From Chitinophaga sp. SYP-B3965 (GTDB lineage Bacteria > Bacteroidota > Bacteroidia > Chitinophagales > Chitinophagaceae): a stretch of DNA of 64,000 bases. Position numbers and translations under genes: made by a program. The stretch covers positions 124,001 through 188,000 of the forward strand of contig NZ_WJFD01000007.1 of assembly GCF_009647655.1 (NCBI RefSeq), written 5' to 3'. Positions within the stretch are counted from its first letter, which is position 1; each line of letters opens with the position of its first letter. The notes beneath the pieces are model-generated. The model ran no database searches and was not told where the DNA came from. It saw only the letters and a program-made list of their open reading frames with translations. This document shows, one piece after another, positions 40,645-48,673 of the stretch.

Positions 40645-40947
40645 CTATTGAAGCAAATTCTCCTTAAACGAATTAATATTAAAAAGCCCCAACTTCTGCC
40701 CTCCATACAGATCATAAACATCACACCCAAACTTCGACCTTAACACTTTTAACACAGGCTTTAATTGCTCCCAAGTTGATTCAGTGGCATTATTCATCGG
40801 AATGCATATCCCAATAGCATCACCATTATTAATCCCCAGCCCAGGCATGGGCACTAATTCAAAATCCAGATCGCTACTAAAAATAGAGGCATGGATCTTT
40901 TTATAATCCAGCCTTTTAGTCGTTTCTGCGATAATATTAAAAGCCAT
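40645..40947 (-). CDS. Hypothetical small protein, last gene of the ZipA-like operon
   Basis: A 100-residue soluble protein that I cannot place in a family. It is a compact mix of predicted helices and strands (FELVPMPGLG, GDAIGICIPMN, WEQLKPVLKVLRSKFGCDVYDLYGG), with no signal peptide and no repeats. The stretch WEQLKPVLKVLRSKFGCDVYDL looks like one amphipathic helix and a strand. It begins 3 bp after the preceding small gene, so all three genes of the unit are almost certainly co-transcribed. Its position before a bidirectional terminator and the tRNA pair marks the operon's end. Function unknown. Confidence 0.6.
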   Translation of the reverse strand: MAFNIIAETTKRLDYKKIHASIFSSDLDFELVPMPGLGINNGDAIGICIPMNNATESTWEQLKPVLKVLRSKFGCDVYDLYGGQKLGLFNINSFKENLLQ

Positions 40948-40950
40948 ATG

Positions 40951-41250
40951 CTATGATTTAACGATCGTTATGGACAATGCATCAGGTCTGGGATACCTGC
41001 TTTTAAGTGTACGCTCAATTAGATGGCAGGCAGCATCGTCTATCTCCTGACCACGAGCATCTATCTTTATCACATGTATTGGATTGGGTGGTAAATGATG
41101 ATCGTAGTGCAGCAGCCGGCCCAGTATAAATCTTATGGTCCTGTTAACTTTATCCGCTGAGGAAAGATCATGATTATAAATAAAATAGAATTCATTTTCG
41201 GATGATTTTGCAGCTTCCGGCGTTACATGCCCCCAGTTTAATATTTCCAT
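40951..41250 (-). CDS. Hypothetical small protein, middle gene of the ZipA-like operon
   Basis: A 99-residue soluble protein of unknown family. It has a helical middle (SADKVNRTIRFILGRLLHYDHH), then PIHVIKIDARGQEIDDAACHLIERTLKSRYP, a strand-turn-helix with conserved-looking Asp, His and Arg residues. These residues might suggest an enzyme such as a small nuclease, but no known motif is complete. The gene starts 1 bp after the stop of the ZipA-like gene and ends 3 bp before the next one. Tight packing argues that the products act together, perhaps with a fixed ratio. Function unknown. Confidence 0.6.
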   Translation of the reverse strand: MEILNWGHVTPEAAKSSENEFYFIYNHDLSSADKVNRTIRFILGRLLHYDHHLPPNPIHVIKIDARGQEIDDAACHLIERTLKSRYPRPDALSITIVKS

Positions 41251-41251
41251 G

Positions 41252-42313
41252 TTAGTAGATTCTTAAAGCCTTTTCTGACCCTGGCACAATTCCTTTAGAT
41301 TTCATTTTGTCGATCAGGTTAGCCAACCGCTCTTTCTCTTTTGCTTCATCAAATGGTTGCCCCGATTCATTTAAAAGAGTTCCACCCAGTTTTTTCTGAC
41401 AATACTTTGCCGCTTCAAGCATAACAACAAAAATATTTTGGGGATCAGCGCTTCTGGGAATTAAAAAACTAAAACGTAGATCACCAGGATTCATTTCTCC
41501 ATTCCGAATATTTTCCGGCAGAAAGTATCCCGGCTCTGTATCAGTCCAAACACTGAAATGTTGATCATCCCCATAATCAGTGTTATTATTCCAATGGAAC
41601 AGATCCCCATCTCCCCATTTTAAACCAGTGCAGATCAAAGCATCCCAGGCAGCAAGCCCGTTAAACGACTTTTCGCTTTGTAGTATAATAGTAGCTTCCT
41701 GGCCAAACACTTTAGTTTCTAACTCCGAAATTTTTTTGCTTTTTTCGATGGCGTTGCTCATCGGCTCTGCCGGTTCAAGTGAAATTTTGGAAGGGTAGTT
41801 CTTTATATTTTTGTTTAACAGGGTGATATACTCCTGTAATTTTTCATGTGCAGAATCATTCAGGTGGATCAGATCAATAGCAATTTGAATCTTGTCATAA
41901 GTTGCAGATGATTCGCTTGCCGTCACAAAAGTCCAGCGCCCTTCTGTTGCTGAATGACCATAGACCGTAAATCCAGATTCCTTGCCAAATAGTTGCAATA
42001 GTTCTGCCGTCCTAAAAACCGAATCAGTCAAAAGATTGACATTTATGATCCATTCAATTTCAGGGTCAGCTTTGTATTCAACTATTTTAGGTGCATGTTT
42101 TGGGAAGGATAATTTACTGGTATCTAAGATAGAGGATGCATCTTCAGAAGGTTTATCAAGGTTCAATGACTTTATCCTGTCATCACTTTGCCCTTGTGTT
42201 GATATGAAGTAGTCGGCTTTAGGAGCAGCGCTGTTTTTAGATCGGGTAAAGAAATAGGCAATAATAAGGCCCGATAGGATTAACCCGGCAACGATGTATA
42301 TCATCTTATTCAT
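41252..42313 (-). CDS. Membrane-anchored protein with ZipA-like C-terminal domain
   Basis: A 353-residue protein. An N-terminal membrane anchor (IYIVAGLILSGLIIAYFF, residues 5-22) is followed by a low-complexity linker to about 80, a first alpha/beta region (85-170), and residues about 205-325 that resemble the FtsZ-binding domain of ZipA: LICTGLKWGDGDLFHW, then FSVW, PGYF, NPGDLRFSFLIP, and MLEAAKYCQKKLGGTLLNESGQP. ZipA itself is a gammaproteobacterial divisome protein with the same anchor-linker-domain layout, so a homologous domain in Bacteroidota is notable. It is the first of three abutting genes. FtsZ binding is a hypothesis only. Confidence 0.7.
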   Translation of the reverse strand: MNKMIYIVAGLILSGLIIAYFFTRSKNSAAPKADYFISTQGQSDDRIKSLNLDKPSEDASSILDTSKLSFPKHAPKIVEYKADPEIEWIINVNLLTDSVFRTAELLQLFGKESGFTVYGHSATEGRWTFVTASESSATYDKIQIAIDLIHLNDSAHEKLQEYITLLNKNIKNYPSKISLEPAEPMSNAIEKSKKISELETKVFGQEATIILQSEKSFNGLAAWDALICTGLKWGDGDLFHWNNNTDYGDDQHFSVWTDTEPGYFLPENIRNGEMNPGDLRFSFLIPRSADPQNIFVVMLEAAKYCQKKLGGTLLNESGQPFDEAKEKERLANLIDKMKSKGIVPGSEKALRIY

Positions 42314-42338
42314 AAGGCATGGGAATGTTTGACCATAT

Positions 42339-42346
42339 CAAATATA
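42339..42346 (-). promoter_or_regulatory. Putative -7 element TATATTTG for the ZipA-like operon
   Basis: A TAnnTTTG match on the minus strand, 25 bp upstream of the first ATG. It suggests the three-gene unit has its own promoter, separate from the DUF6629 gene upstream. Confidence 0.45.
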
Positions 42347-42387
42347 TCGATATTTTACTCATCCCCCATCAGGATCCATATACACCT

Positions 42388-43032
42388 TCACAACTTTTTC
42401 CTCATTTCTATAATAGCCAGCAGCACGATCATACTAATAACAGCCGCAAAATAACACCATACCGATATCAGGTACTCGCCGTAGAAAATCGCGGAGATAA
42501 TGAATGCGATCAGAATGATGATGCCTATCAGCCGCATCTTTTTATTGCTGGAAGCAAGGGGGGAAATAATAGTAGAAATACCATAAACAATACCACTATA
42601 CCATCCACGTGCATAAGGATACTTAAACTCGTATTTGATATGATGACCAGAAACAACGGCAGTCACGTCATAAGTGAACAAACAATAAGAAAGGTAAATA
42701 GCGAATAGGATACCTATCCCCAGCGTAACGCGTAATATCTTTTTACGAACAGGATCCTTCTCAATCAGCAGGATACTTAAAGGCACAAAAACAGGCCATA
42801 TCACTTGTGCAAACAGGAGAAAGGTATGGATGGAGAATTGCTGCCATGGCATATATGCCGGGTTGGAGAATGTCAGCCAGAGTATGCCCTCGTCAAATTG
42901 TTGAATGGAGAAGAGCAGGGGTATACATGCCAGTATTTTTTGTGGGATGGATTGAGCTTTATACAAGGATACAACACCAATTCCCAGCAGGATAGTTCCA
43001 GCGGAAAAACTGGCTTCAGCAGAAAAACACAT
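42388..43032 (-). CDS. DUF6629-like integral membrane protein
   Basis: A 214-residue membrane protein with about six or seven hydrophobic segments. The start MCFSAEASFSAGTILLGIGV and the following IPLLFSIQQFDEGILWL are characteristic of the DUF6629 family, in which the N-terminal Cys-Phe-Ser and the Gln-Phe/Glu-Gly residues are conserved. The function of the family is not known. It lies between an SRPBCC gene and the ZipA-like operon on the same strand, with gaps of 58 and 74 bp, so membership in either unit is uncertain. Confidence 0.75.
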   Translation of the reverse strand: MCFSAEASFSAGTILLGIGVVSLYKAQSIPQKILACIPLLFSIQQFDEGILWLTFSNPAYMPWQQFSIHTFLLFAQVIWPVFVPLSILLIEKDPVRKKILRVTLGIGILFAIYLSYCLFTYDVTAVVSGHHIKYEFKYPYARGWYSGIVYGISTIISPLASSNKKMRLIGIIILIAFIISAIFYGEYLISVWCYFAAVISMIVLLAIIEMRKKL

Positions 43033-43090
43033 GATCCTCCTTCTTTAATCTCCAACAGCATTATCAAAGATCATTTACCGGGAATACCGG

Positions 43091-43516
43091 CTATAACAAG
43101 GTAAGCTTAATATCCCGTAAGTATTGTTTAAAGCTTTCCAGAACAGCCATGCAGAAAAGCTCCTGATCTTTCTCCGGCAGCCCATTTGCCGGATCAAAGG
43201 TTTCCGTAATGTTAGTCCCGGTGCCTGTCTCACTGAAAACATTCGTCGTTTTCCTGCCATCAGTAAGTGTATAGCTGATCATGGAAGGATACATCACCTC
43301 ATCATAAGCCCCCTTAAAATCAAGACCATCACTTCCATCTTTTGCTTGCATCACAAAAAGGAAACTACCACCGGGCCGCAAGTCATTTTCCACCCTGGAA
43401 GTATGCCAGTCTTCAGAAGGCTGGTTCCATTTAATGATGTGCTGTGGCTCCGTCCAGTATTTCCATACTTCGGCTACAGGAGCATTGATGAAGATTTTTA
43501 CTGTTATCTTTCCCAT
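43091..43516 (-). CDS. SRPBCC (AHSA1-like) domain protein
   Basis: A 141-residue single-domain protein of the START/Bet v1-like fold. The opening KITVKIFINAPVAEVWKYWTEPQHIIKWNQ is the typical first strand and helices of the AHSA1 branch, and the end FCMAVLESFKQYLRDI is the long C-terminal helix that closes the hydrophobic cavity. Such proteins bind small hydrophobic ligands or, for Aha1, regulate Hsp90; the role here cannot be told. It is cytoplasmic and shares strand and spacing with the neighbouring DUF6629 gene. Confidence 0.85.
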   Translation of the reverse strand: MGKITVKIFINAPVAEVWKYWTEPQHIIKWNQPSEDWHTSRVENDLRPGGSFLFVMQAKDGSDGLDFKGAYDEVMYPSMISYTLTDGRKTTNVFSETGTGTNITETFDPANGLPEKDQELFCMAVLESFKQYLRDIKLTLL

Positions 43517-43571
43517 ACAGTAAATTTACCAGGATAGATACATCTGAAGAGGGGGATTTTACGACAAAATG

Positions 43572-44333
43572 TTACCTGCTTTCCAGCCAGCTCAAAAAAC
43601 CACTCGTCTTTTCCTTCCCGATCAACAACTTCTCAGGACTCGGAATCACCAGTTTCACCAGTAACTTCCGGGCAAAATAATGTTCCACTTCCTTGATCGC
43701 AGTAAAGTTGATCAGGTATTGCCGGTTGAGCCGGAAGAATTGTTTGGGAGATAACATGCCCTGCACCTGGTCCAGCGAATGGGTAAGAGGATATTCCTCC
43801 TGCTGAAAGGTCATGATCATCGGCGCATCATACTTGATATGAATAAAGGCGATCTGTTCTGTTTGTATTGTAGTGTATTTATTGTTCTTAAAAACCAGGA
43901 AACTTTTCTTCCCTTCATCCAGCCCGATCTTTTTTAACAACCCATCCAGATCCGGTTGCGCATTTTGCTGGAAGAAGTTCTTAAAATTATCCACCTTATC
44001 AAAAGCATCCTGCAGGTCTTCTTTGGAGAATGGTTTCAGCAGATAATCGATCCCGTTAGCTTTGATGGCATCCATGGCATATTCACCATATGCTGTACAA
44101 AACACGATCGGGCAATTAATTTTAACCGACTTGAATATCTCAAAGCTCAGTCCATCAGAAAGCTGGATGTCCATAAAGATCAGGTCCGGCATTTCGTTTT
44201 GGGTGAGGTAACTAACGGTACTTTCAATGCTCTGTAACTGTGCCAGTATCTTAGCATCAGGCCTTATCTTAGAAATGAGTGCTGCCAGTGACTTTGCTGC
44301 TTTAATCTCGTCTTCAACGATGATGATGTTCAT
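43572..44333 (-). CDS. LytTR-family response regulator
   Basis: With the ATG at 44333 the protein is 253 residues and starts MNIIIVEDEIKAAKSL, as expected for a receiver; an upstream in-frame ATG lies inside the kinase gene. The receiver has the phospho-acceptor Asp in PDLIFMDIQLSDG and Lys in LLKPFSKEDL. The C-terminal DNA-binding LytTR domain includes FFRLNRQYLINFTAIKEV. It overlaps the preceding histidine-kinase gene by 20 bp, so the pair is translationally coupled. The target genes are unknown. Confidence 0.93.
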   Translation of the reverse strand: MNIIIVEDEIKAAKSLAALISKIRPDAKILAQLQSIESTVSYLTQNEMPDLIFMDIQLSDGLSFEIFKSVKINCPIVFCTAYGEYAMDAIKANGIDYLLKPFSKEDLQDAFDKVDNFKNFFQQNAQPDLDGLLKKIGLDEGKKSFLVFKNNKYTTIQTEQIAFIHIKYDAPMIMTFQQEEYPLTHSLDQVQGMLSPKQFFRLNRQYLINFTAIKEVEHYFARKLLVKLVIPSPEKLLIGKEKTSGFLSWLESR

Positions 44334-45333
44334 AGATGATGGGGAGTTTGATGGTGAATAATGTTTCACTGGCGTGAATTTCTATTTTCCTATCTAAAAG
44401 ATGAATATAACGTTGGTTGATATTTTCAAGCCCCATTCCCATAGAAGCTTCCGGCGTTCTTTTTAAGAAAAGTTTGTTTTCAACTATGATGAAATCCTTT
44501 TCTGAATATACGCGTATCTGCAAAGGGTGCTCCAGGGATACAACATTATGTTTGATACAATTTTCAACCAGAAGCTGCAAAGTAAAAGGTGGTATTAACG
44601 ATGGATGATGCTGATCATCAATATCGATAGAAAGATCAATGCCCTCTTCAAAACGTGCTTTCAACAGGAACACATAAGCCTTCAGTATTTCCAGTTCTTC
44701 AGAAAGTTTGATCAGGTCCTGTTTCCGGCTTTCCAGCGTGAATCGGTAAAAATCAGAAAGTTTTAAAATGAATTCCACCGTATGGGCATCACCACTTTCT
44801 ACCATGTATTTGAGCGTATTCAAGCTATTGAATAAAAAATGCGGATTTACCTGCTGTTTGAGCAGTTCATATTGCGCGCCCAGGTTATCTGCTTTTGTAC
44901 GTTCCAGCTCAATACCTACCTGCTGATTCTGATAACTCTGGTACAACAGGTGAAGGAACATATAAAACGTAAGGTTCACAAGGATACCCCTTATTTCTAT
45001 CATCAGCATCACCGGCCCGAAATTCAAATGAGATAACAGGAACTGCTGAACTAAAGCCAGGATAAACATCACCACGATACCAACCGCCAGGCTTTTGATC
45101 AATCGCATGGTAGAGAACCCACTCGCAACATCCTTTGAAGAATAAGCCGGCACCATAAGGATATTATAGTACCATACGAAGAGAGCAAATAGAAACGTGA
45201 TGACAGCATTAACAATGGCCTCGTAAGGATTAAAATGATGTTCCGCAATTTTGGGAACAGAGGTAAGCACACCCAGCAAAAGCGAACTTAGCCATATTAT
45301 CCTCGTGGAAATCCTAAACGGTTTCTTATTCAT
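44314..45333 (-). CDS. LytS-like sensor histidine kinase
   Basis: A 339-residue membrane kinase. About four membrane segments occupy residues 10-140 with no sizeable extracytoplasmic domain. A short coiled region (ELERTKADNLGAQYELLKQQ) leads to the His_kinase domain with the phospho-accepting His in NPHFLFNSLNTLKYM. The ATP-binding domain has LQLLVENCIKHN and GMGLENINQRY. This is the usual partner of a LytTR regulator, encoded with a 20-bp overlap directly downstream. The signal is unknown; the architecture suggests it senses a membrane state or a small hydrophobic ligand. Confidence 0.92.
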   Translation of the reverse strand: MNKKPFRISTRIIWLSSLLLGVLTSVPKIAEHHFNPYEAIVNAVITFLFALFVWYYNILMVPAYSSKDVASGFSTMRLIKSLAVGIVVMFILALVQQFLLSHLNFGPVMLMIEIRGILVNLTFYMFLHLLYQSYQNQQVGIELERTKADNLGAQYELLKQQVNPHFLFNSLNTLKYMVESGDAHTVEFILKLSDFYRFTLESRKQDLIKLSEELEILKAYVFLLKARFEEGIDLSIDIDDQHHPSLIPPFTLQLLVENCIKHNVVSLEHPLQIRVYSEKDFIIVENKLFLKRTPEASMGMGLENINQRYIHLLDRKIEIHASETLFTIKLPIIYEHHHR

Positions 45334-45371
45334 ATCCTGCTAAATTATTGCATACAGAGGAGAATGTCAGA

Positions 45372-45394
45372 CCTGCCTGATAAACATAGGCAGG
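45372..45394. repeat. Hairpin between the histidine kinase and ohr genes
   Basis: CCTGCCT / AGGCAGG perfect 7-bp arms around a 9-nt loop, just downstream of the ohr stop codon on the minus strand. No T-tract follows, so it is at best a weak terminator or a transcript-stabilising hairpin. Confidence 0.5.
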
Positions 45395-45405
45395 CCAGAT
45401 ATATA

Positions 45406-45837
45406 TCAGATCAGATTGATCGCTACATTGATATTACCCCTTGTTGCTTTAGAATAAGGACATGTCTGATGCGCAGCATCCACCAATCCCTGGGCTACTG
45501 CACGATCCAAACTCGGCAGGCTAACATTCAAACGGGCCTGCAGGAAATAACCACCATTAGCACTACCCAGGTCTACTTCTGTATCAACCGCCAGGTCTTC
45601 CGGAAGGGTAACCCTTGCTTTGGCTGCCGCAATCTTCATTGCGCCAATGAAACAGGCAGACCATCCGGCCGCAAATAACTGCTCAGGGTTAGTACCTGTA
45701 CCTCCTGTACCAGGAGAGGAGAGTTTAATATCCAGAATGCCATCAGAACTGCGGGAAGCGCCATCACGGCCACCTGTAGTATGTGTTTTGCCTGTGTAAA
45801 CTACTTTTTCGATTTGTGTGATGTTATTGTTTTCCAT
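45406..45837 (-). CDS. ohr: Organic hydroperoxide resistance protein (Ohr/OsmC family)
   Basis: With the ATG at 45837 the protein is 143 residues, exactly the usual Ohr length, starting MENNNITQIEKVVYTGKTH; a start 48 bp upstream would add an atypical tail. It reduces organic hydroperoxides with two cysteines: the reactive one in GWSACFIGAM and the second in HQTCPYSKAT. GGRDGASRSSDG and NPEQLFAAG are also Ohr-specific. It is cytoplasmic and probably induced by peroxide, but no OhrR regulator gene is adjacent. It lies downstream of nothing on its strand and is likely monocistronic. Confidence 0.95.
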   Translation of the reverse strand: MENNNITQIEKVVYTGKTHTTGGRDGASRSSDGILDIKLSSPGTGGTGTNPEQLFAAGWSACFIGAMKIAAAKARVTLPEDLAVDTEVDLGSANGGYFLQARLNVSLPSLDRAVAQGLVDAAHQTCPYSKATRGNINVAINLI

Positions 45838-46049
45838 TTTTTTAATTGTTTCCTCAAAAGTAGTCCTGTTCCAGCCAGCCACCAACCACCAAATATCTCA
45901 AGTGGACAAAGTTGCCCCTGAACCAGTCATTTCAGAACCTGGGGAATTTCAGATTAAACAGGCGAAAACTACCGCCGGGCTTCTGCCAGCCTCAGCCTCC
46001 ATTTTGCCGGACTCAGGGGATAGTCCTTTTAAATCATTCACCACCCGGG

Positions 46050-46057
46050 TAATTTTG
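46050..46057 (+). promoter_or_regulatory. Putative -7 element TAATTTTG for the DUF1223 gene
   Basis: A TAnnTTTG match 13 bp upstream of the ATG. The 230-bp region before it is GC-richer than most spacers here and holds no other feature I can see. Confidence 0.45.
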
Positions 46058-46070
46058 TCAAAAAATAACA

Positions 46071-46844
46071 ATGGATATGAAATCACTGATGCTTGCCGGT
46101 AGCTTAGCCGGCGTATTAATTATATCAGCTGCATTCATGAGTCTGCAGGAAAAACAGGTCATTAAAAAAATACAAACAATGGAAAACAGTAAAGGTTTTG
46201 CAGTAGTGGAGCTTTTTACCTCAGAAGGATGTTCCAGCTGTCCACCGGCTGATGAACTGATCGAAAAGATCGAAAGGGATAATAAGAACCAGCAGATCTA
46301 CATTATGGCCTTCCATGTTGATTATTGGGACCACCAGGGCTGGAAAGATAAGTTCAGCAACCGGATGTTCTCAGAAAGACAACGCCAGTATGCGGATTGG
46401 CTGGGGCTCCGTACCATTTATACACCACAGATCGTGATAAATGGAACAACCGAACATGTTGGTTCAGATCAAGGTCCTATTGTAAGAGCCATTTCCAGTG
46501 GTTTGGATCAGCAGGTAGAAAACACATTAATATTAGAGGGCAAGGTAGAAGAGAGTAAACTGAAAGTAGAGTATAAAGGAATCAAAGAAGAGAAAGGAGC
46601 AGAACTGGTATTGGCCCTGGTGCAGAAATCAGCACACAGCAATGTAAAGGCCGGTGAAAATTCAGGCAGGAACTTATCTCATGTGCAGATAGTGCGCGAA
46701 TTACATCGTGTTGATCTGAACAGCGGGAAAAGCATCATCATGAATTTACCCAATGATTTTAATGAGAAAGGCTGGGAGTTGATCGGCTTTGTACAACAGA
46801 AAAAAGATGGGCATATTACTGCAGCGGCGAGGTTTGGTTTTTAA
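46071..46844 (+). CDS. Exported DUF1223 (thioredoxin-fold) protein
   Basis: A 257-residue protein with an N-terminal signal or anchor (LMLAGSLAGVLIISAAFMSL). The DUF1223 domain starts VVELFTSEGCSSCPPADELI, a thioredoxin-like strand followed by a CxxC motif, and continues with AFHVDYWDHQGWKD and the cis-Pro-like TIYTPQIVING, all diagnostic. The family is thought to be redox-active, but its substrate is not known. The likely location is periplasmic. It is a single-gene unit ending in a strong hairpin shared with the convergent amidase gene. Confidence 0.9.
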   Translation: MDMKSLMLAGSLAGVLIISAAFMSLQEKQVIKKIQTMENSKGFAVVELFTSEGCSSCPPADELIEKIERDNKNQQIYIMAFHVDYWDHQGWKDKFSNRMFSERQRQYADWLGLRTIYTPQIVINGTTEHVGSDQGPIVRAISSGLDQQVENTLILEGKVEESKLKVEYKGIKEEKGAELVLALVQKSAHSNVKAGENSGRNLSHVQIVRELHRVDLNSGKSIIMNLPNDFNEKGWELIGFVQQKKDGHITAAARFGF

Positions 46845-46851
46845 GAACGAA

Positions 46852-46882
46852 GGGCAGCATTATTACAATGCTGCCCTTTTTA
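46852..46882. terminator. Bidirectional terminator between DUF1223 and CHAP genes
   Basis: Perfect 10-bp stem GGGCAGCATT / AATGCTGCCC with loop ATTAC and TTTTTAT on the plus strand. It lies between convergent genes; the minus-strand side lacks a comparable T run. Confidence 0.9.
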
Positions 46883-46885
46883 TAA

Positions 46886-47638
46886 TTATTCATAAATAAT
46901 AAACCCCTTCTCGATCGCATTGATCTTCCTGAACTTTAACCGGAACACCCCAATTCCATTACTACTACCGGAAGGATTACTATTACCTTCTATCGTTTCA
47001 ATAAATCCATCACTCACCGCGGTAACTATGCCTGTATGCCCTAATCCGCCACCATGGTCTTTAATGAAGATGCTACCCGGTTTGATCAGCATCGGATCAT
47101 TGATGGCTTGAGCCTTGGTGATCTTTGTCGCTTGTGTTTTGTTCCAGTGTGCCAGACAACCTGCCGTTTTAACAACAGGGTTCACTATACTGAGTGTACC
47201 TGCGGCCTCATTAAAACACCAGTATATAAATGCTGCACACCAGAAACTGCCAAGTGGCGTATTGGTACTCCGCAGGTAGGCATCCACTTCTGCACCTCTG
47301 TTACTGCCAGGTGGTTTTTCCATCACACCGATCTGGCTTTCAGCTACTTCAATCGCTTTAGCCAATAAACCGGTAGGCGCAACGTTTTGTACAGGCGCTA
47401 CATTATCAAACAATATCTCCCAGGTAATGGAGCCAATCTTACCATCCGTGATAAGCGGATTACCAAATCTGTCACGGTGTAAGGCCTGGAATTGTTTAAC
47501 CGCGGCCGTGGTTTTAGGACCAAAGGTACCTGTGGCTTCAAAATCGCCGATGCCTAATGCCAATAAACGTTGCTGAATAGCTTTTACAATAGTGCGGTCT
47601 GTTTCACCGGCTTTAATGATCCTTTTGGGGAATTCCAT
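46886..47638 (-). CDS. Peptidoglycan-binding and CHAP-amidase protein
   Basis: A 250-residue protein. Residues about 10-80 are a PG_binding_1 domain (IVKAIQQRLLALGIGDFEATGTFGPKTTAAVKQFQ); residues about 95-250 are a CHAP-type amidase/endopeptidase with the nucleophile Cys in FWCAAFIYWCF, His in LGHTGIVTAV and an Asn/Glu in IETIEGNSNP. It should cut peptidoglycan peptides. There is no signal peptide, so it either leaves by lysis or a specialised secretion route, or is a remnant of a phage or secretion-system effector. No immunity gene or secretion gene is next to it. Confidence 0.85.
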   Translation of the reverse strand: MEFPKRIIKAGETDRTIVKAIQQRLLALGIGDFEATGTFGPKTTAAVKQFQALHRDRFGNPLITDGKIGSITWEILFDNVAPVQNVAPTGLLAKAIEVAESQIGVMEKPPGSNRGAEVDAYLRSTNTPLGSFWCAAFIYWCFNEAAGTLSIVNPVVKTAGCLAHWNKTQATKITKAQAINDPMLIKPGSIFIKDHGGGLGHTGIVTAVSDGFIETIEGNSNPSGSSNGIGVFRLKFRKINAIEKGFIIYE

Positions 47639-47734
47639 AAATTTCTGATTTTGGGGGTTGGGAAATGAACACTTTTGGGGTAATAAGTTCGGGAATTAAC
47701 TAGTCCTGCCTGATGATCAAAGATAATAGATAAT

Positions 47735-48628
47735 TTATAAATTAACCCATTTCAGCAACGTCTCCGTCCTCATCCACTTCACATCCCGCCGGCTGCTAAA
47801 AAAGAAATACCTGAAATCCGGCGAAAAATAAGAACAGTATTCATAAGTACTCGTGTTAAACGGCAAACCCATCGACCGTACTTCGGCCCATTGCCCATTT
47901 TTGTCTTTCCTGGCCAGGTAGAGATCCCCTTCCCCAAGTCCCTCTTTACGATCCACAGAAGTATAGATCATAAAATCTTCCTGTTGGGATAAACATGGAT
48001 CGTGATCAGAATAAGCCGTATTTATTTTAGGCCCAAGATTTTGAGGCTGACCATATTTCCCGTCTGCAAGTTTGCTGACATAAAGATCCTCAAGGCCATA
48101 TCCCCCTATCCTGGAGGAAGCAAAATACAGATCACCGCCGGGGGAGAAGGAAACGTAATATTCTGTACTGTCCGTATTCACAGACGATAAGTTTTCCGGC
48201 GTTGCCCATTTACCATCAGCTAAAGGTTTGATAAACCATATATCAAAATCCCGCAGCGTATCCGAAGCATTCTTTGGCAGATCAGATATGAAGTAAAGAT
48301 AACCATCAGGTCCAAAGGCCGGGTCTGCCATAGAATAAGCGGTATCGTTGAATGCAGCTTTGATAGCTTTCGTCCATTGCGTACCATCGTGACGGGATAC
48401 ATAAATAGCCCATTTCCTGTTCTGTGACCGGGTGAAATAAAAGGATTTGCCATCGGGAGAAAAGGCCGCATTAAAATCAATGGAATCCGCTCCGGAACAA
48501 ACGATCCCTGGTAAAAAAGAAACGATGGAATCTGCAGGGGGAGGTGTTGGATAAGGAATAGAAGTATCGCGGCTACTTTTACAGTGGATGAACAACAGGG
48601 TTATGACCAAAGTATAGAATGCTTTCAT
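47735..48628 (-). CDS. PD40/WD40-like beta-propeller lipoprotein
   Basis: A 297-residue protein with a short lipoprotein signal (LVITLLFIHC). It has repeated PD40-type blades: FNAAFSPDGKSFYFTRS, ADPAFGPDGYLYFIS, YYVSFSPGGDLYFASSR, SDHDPCLSQQEDFMIYTS, and YCSYFSPDFRYFFFSSR. This is the TolB-like propeller common in Bacteroidota exported proteins, sometimes fused to OmpA domains; there is no OmpA domain here. Probable role is protein-protein interaction in the periplasm or at the outer membrane. It has its own -7 element 5 bp before the ATG, after the terminator of the peroxidase operon. Confidence 0.85.
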   Translation of the reverse strand: MKAFYTLVITLLFIHCKSSRDTSIPYPTPPPADSIVSFLPGIVCSGADSIDFNAAFSPDGKSFYFTRSQNRKWAIYVSRHDGTQWTKAIKAAFNDTAYSMADPAFGPDGYLYFISDLPKNASDTLRDFDIWFIKPLADGKWATPENLSSVNTDSTEYYVSFSPGGDLYFASSRIGGYGLEDLYVSKLADGKYGQPQNLGPKINTAYSDHDPCLSQQEDFMIYTSVDRKEGLGEGDLYLARKDKNGQWAEVRSMGLPFNTSTYEYCSYFSPDFRYFFFSSRRDVKWMRTETLLKWVNL

Positions 48629-48633
48629 GTAAA

Positions 48634-48641
48634 CAAATATA
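48634..48641 (-). promoter_or_regulatory. Putative -7 element TATATTTG for the PD40 gene
   Basis: A TAnnTTTG match on the minus strand ending 5 bp before the ATG, which implies a leaderless mRNA. It follows the terminator of the upstream operon almost directly. Confidence 0.45.
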
Positions 48642-48643
48642 AC

Positions 48644-48673
48644 AAAGAGCCCCCGGTTTACCGAAGGCTCTTT
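48644..48673 (-). terminator. Terminator overlapping the peroxidase stop codon
   Basis: On the minus strand AAAGAGCCTTCGG / CCGGGGGCTCTTT with a TAAA loop (two mismatches), then TGTTATATTTG. The loop contains the TAA stop of the peroxidase gene. Confidence 0.7.

Noticed and set aside
40497..42346. Integrated element with attachment site in tRNA-Pro
   Set aside because: I looked for a copy of the tRNA 3' end around the ZipA-like operon and saw none; no integrase gene is nearby.
45372..45394. Terminator for ohr
   Set aside because: The hairpin is good but no T-tract follows on the minus strand; kept only as a hairpin.
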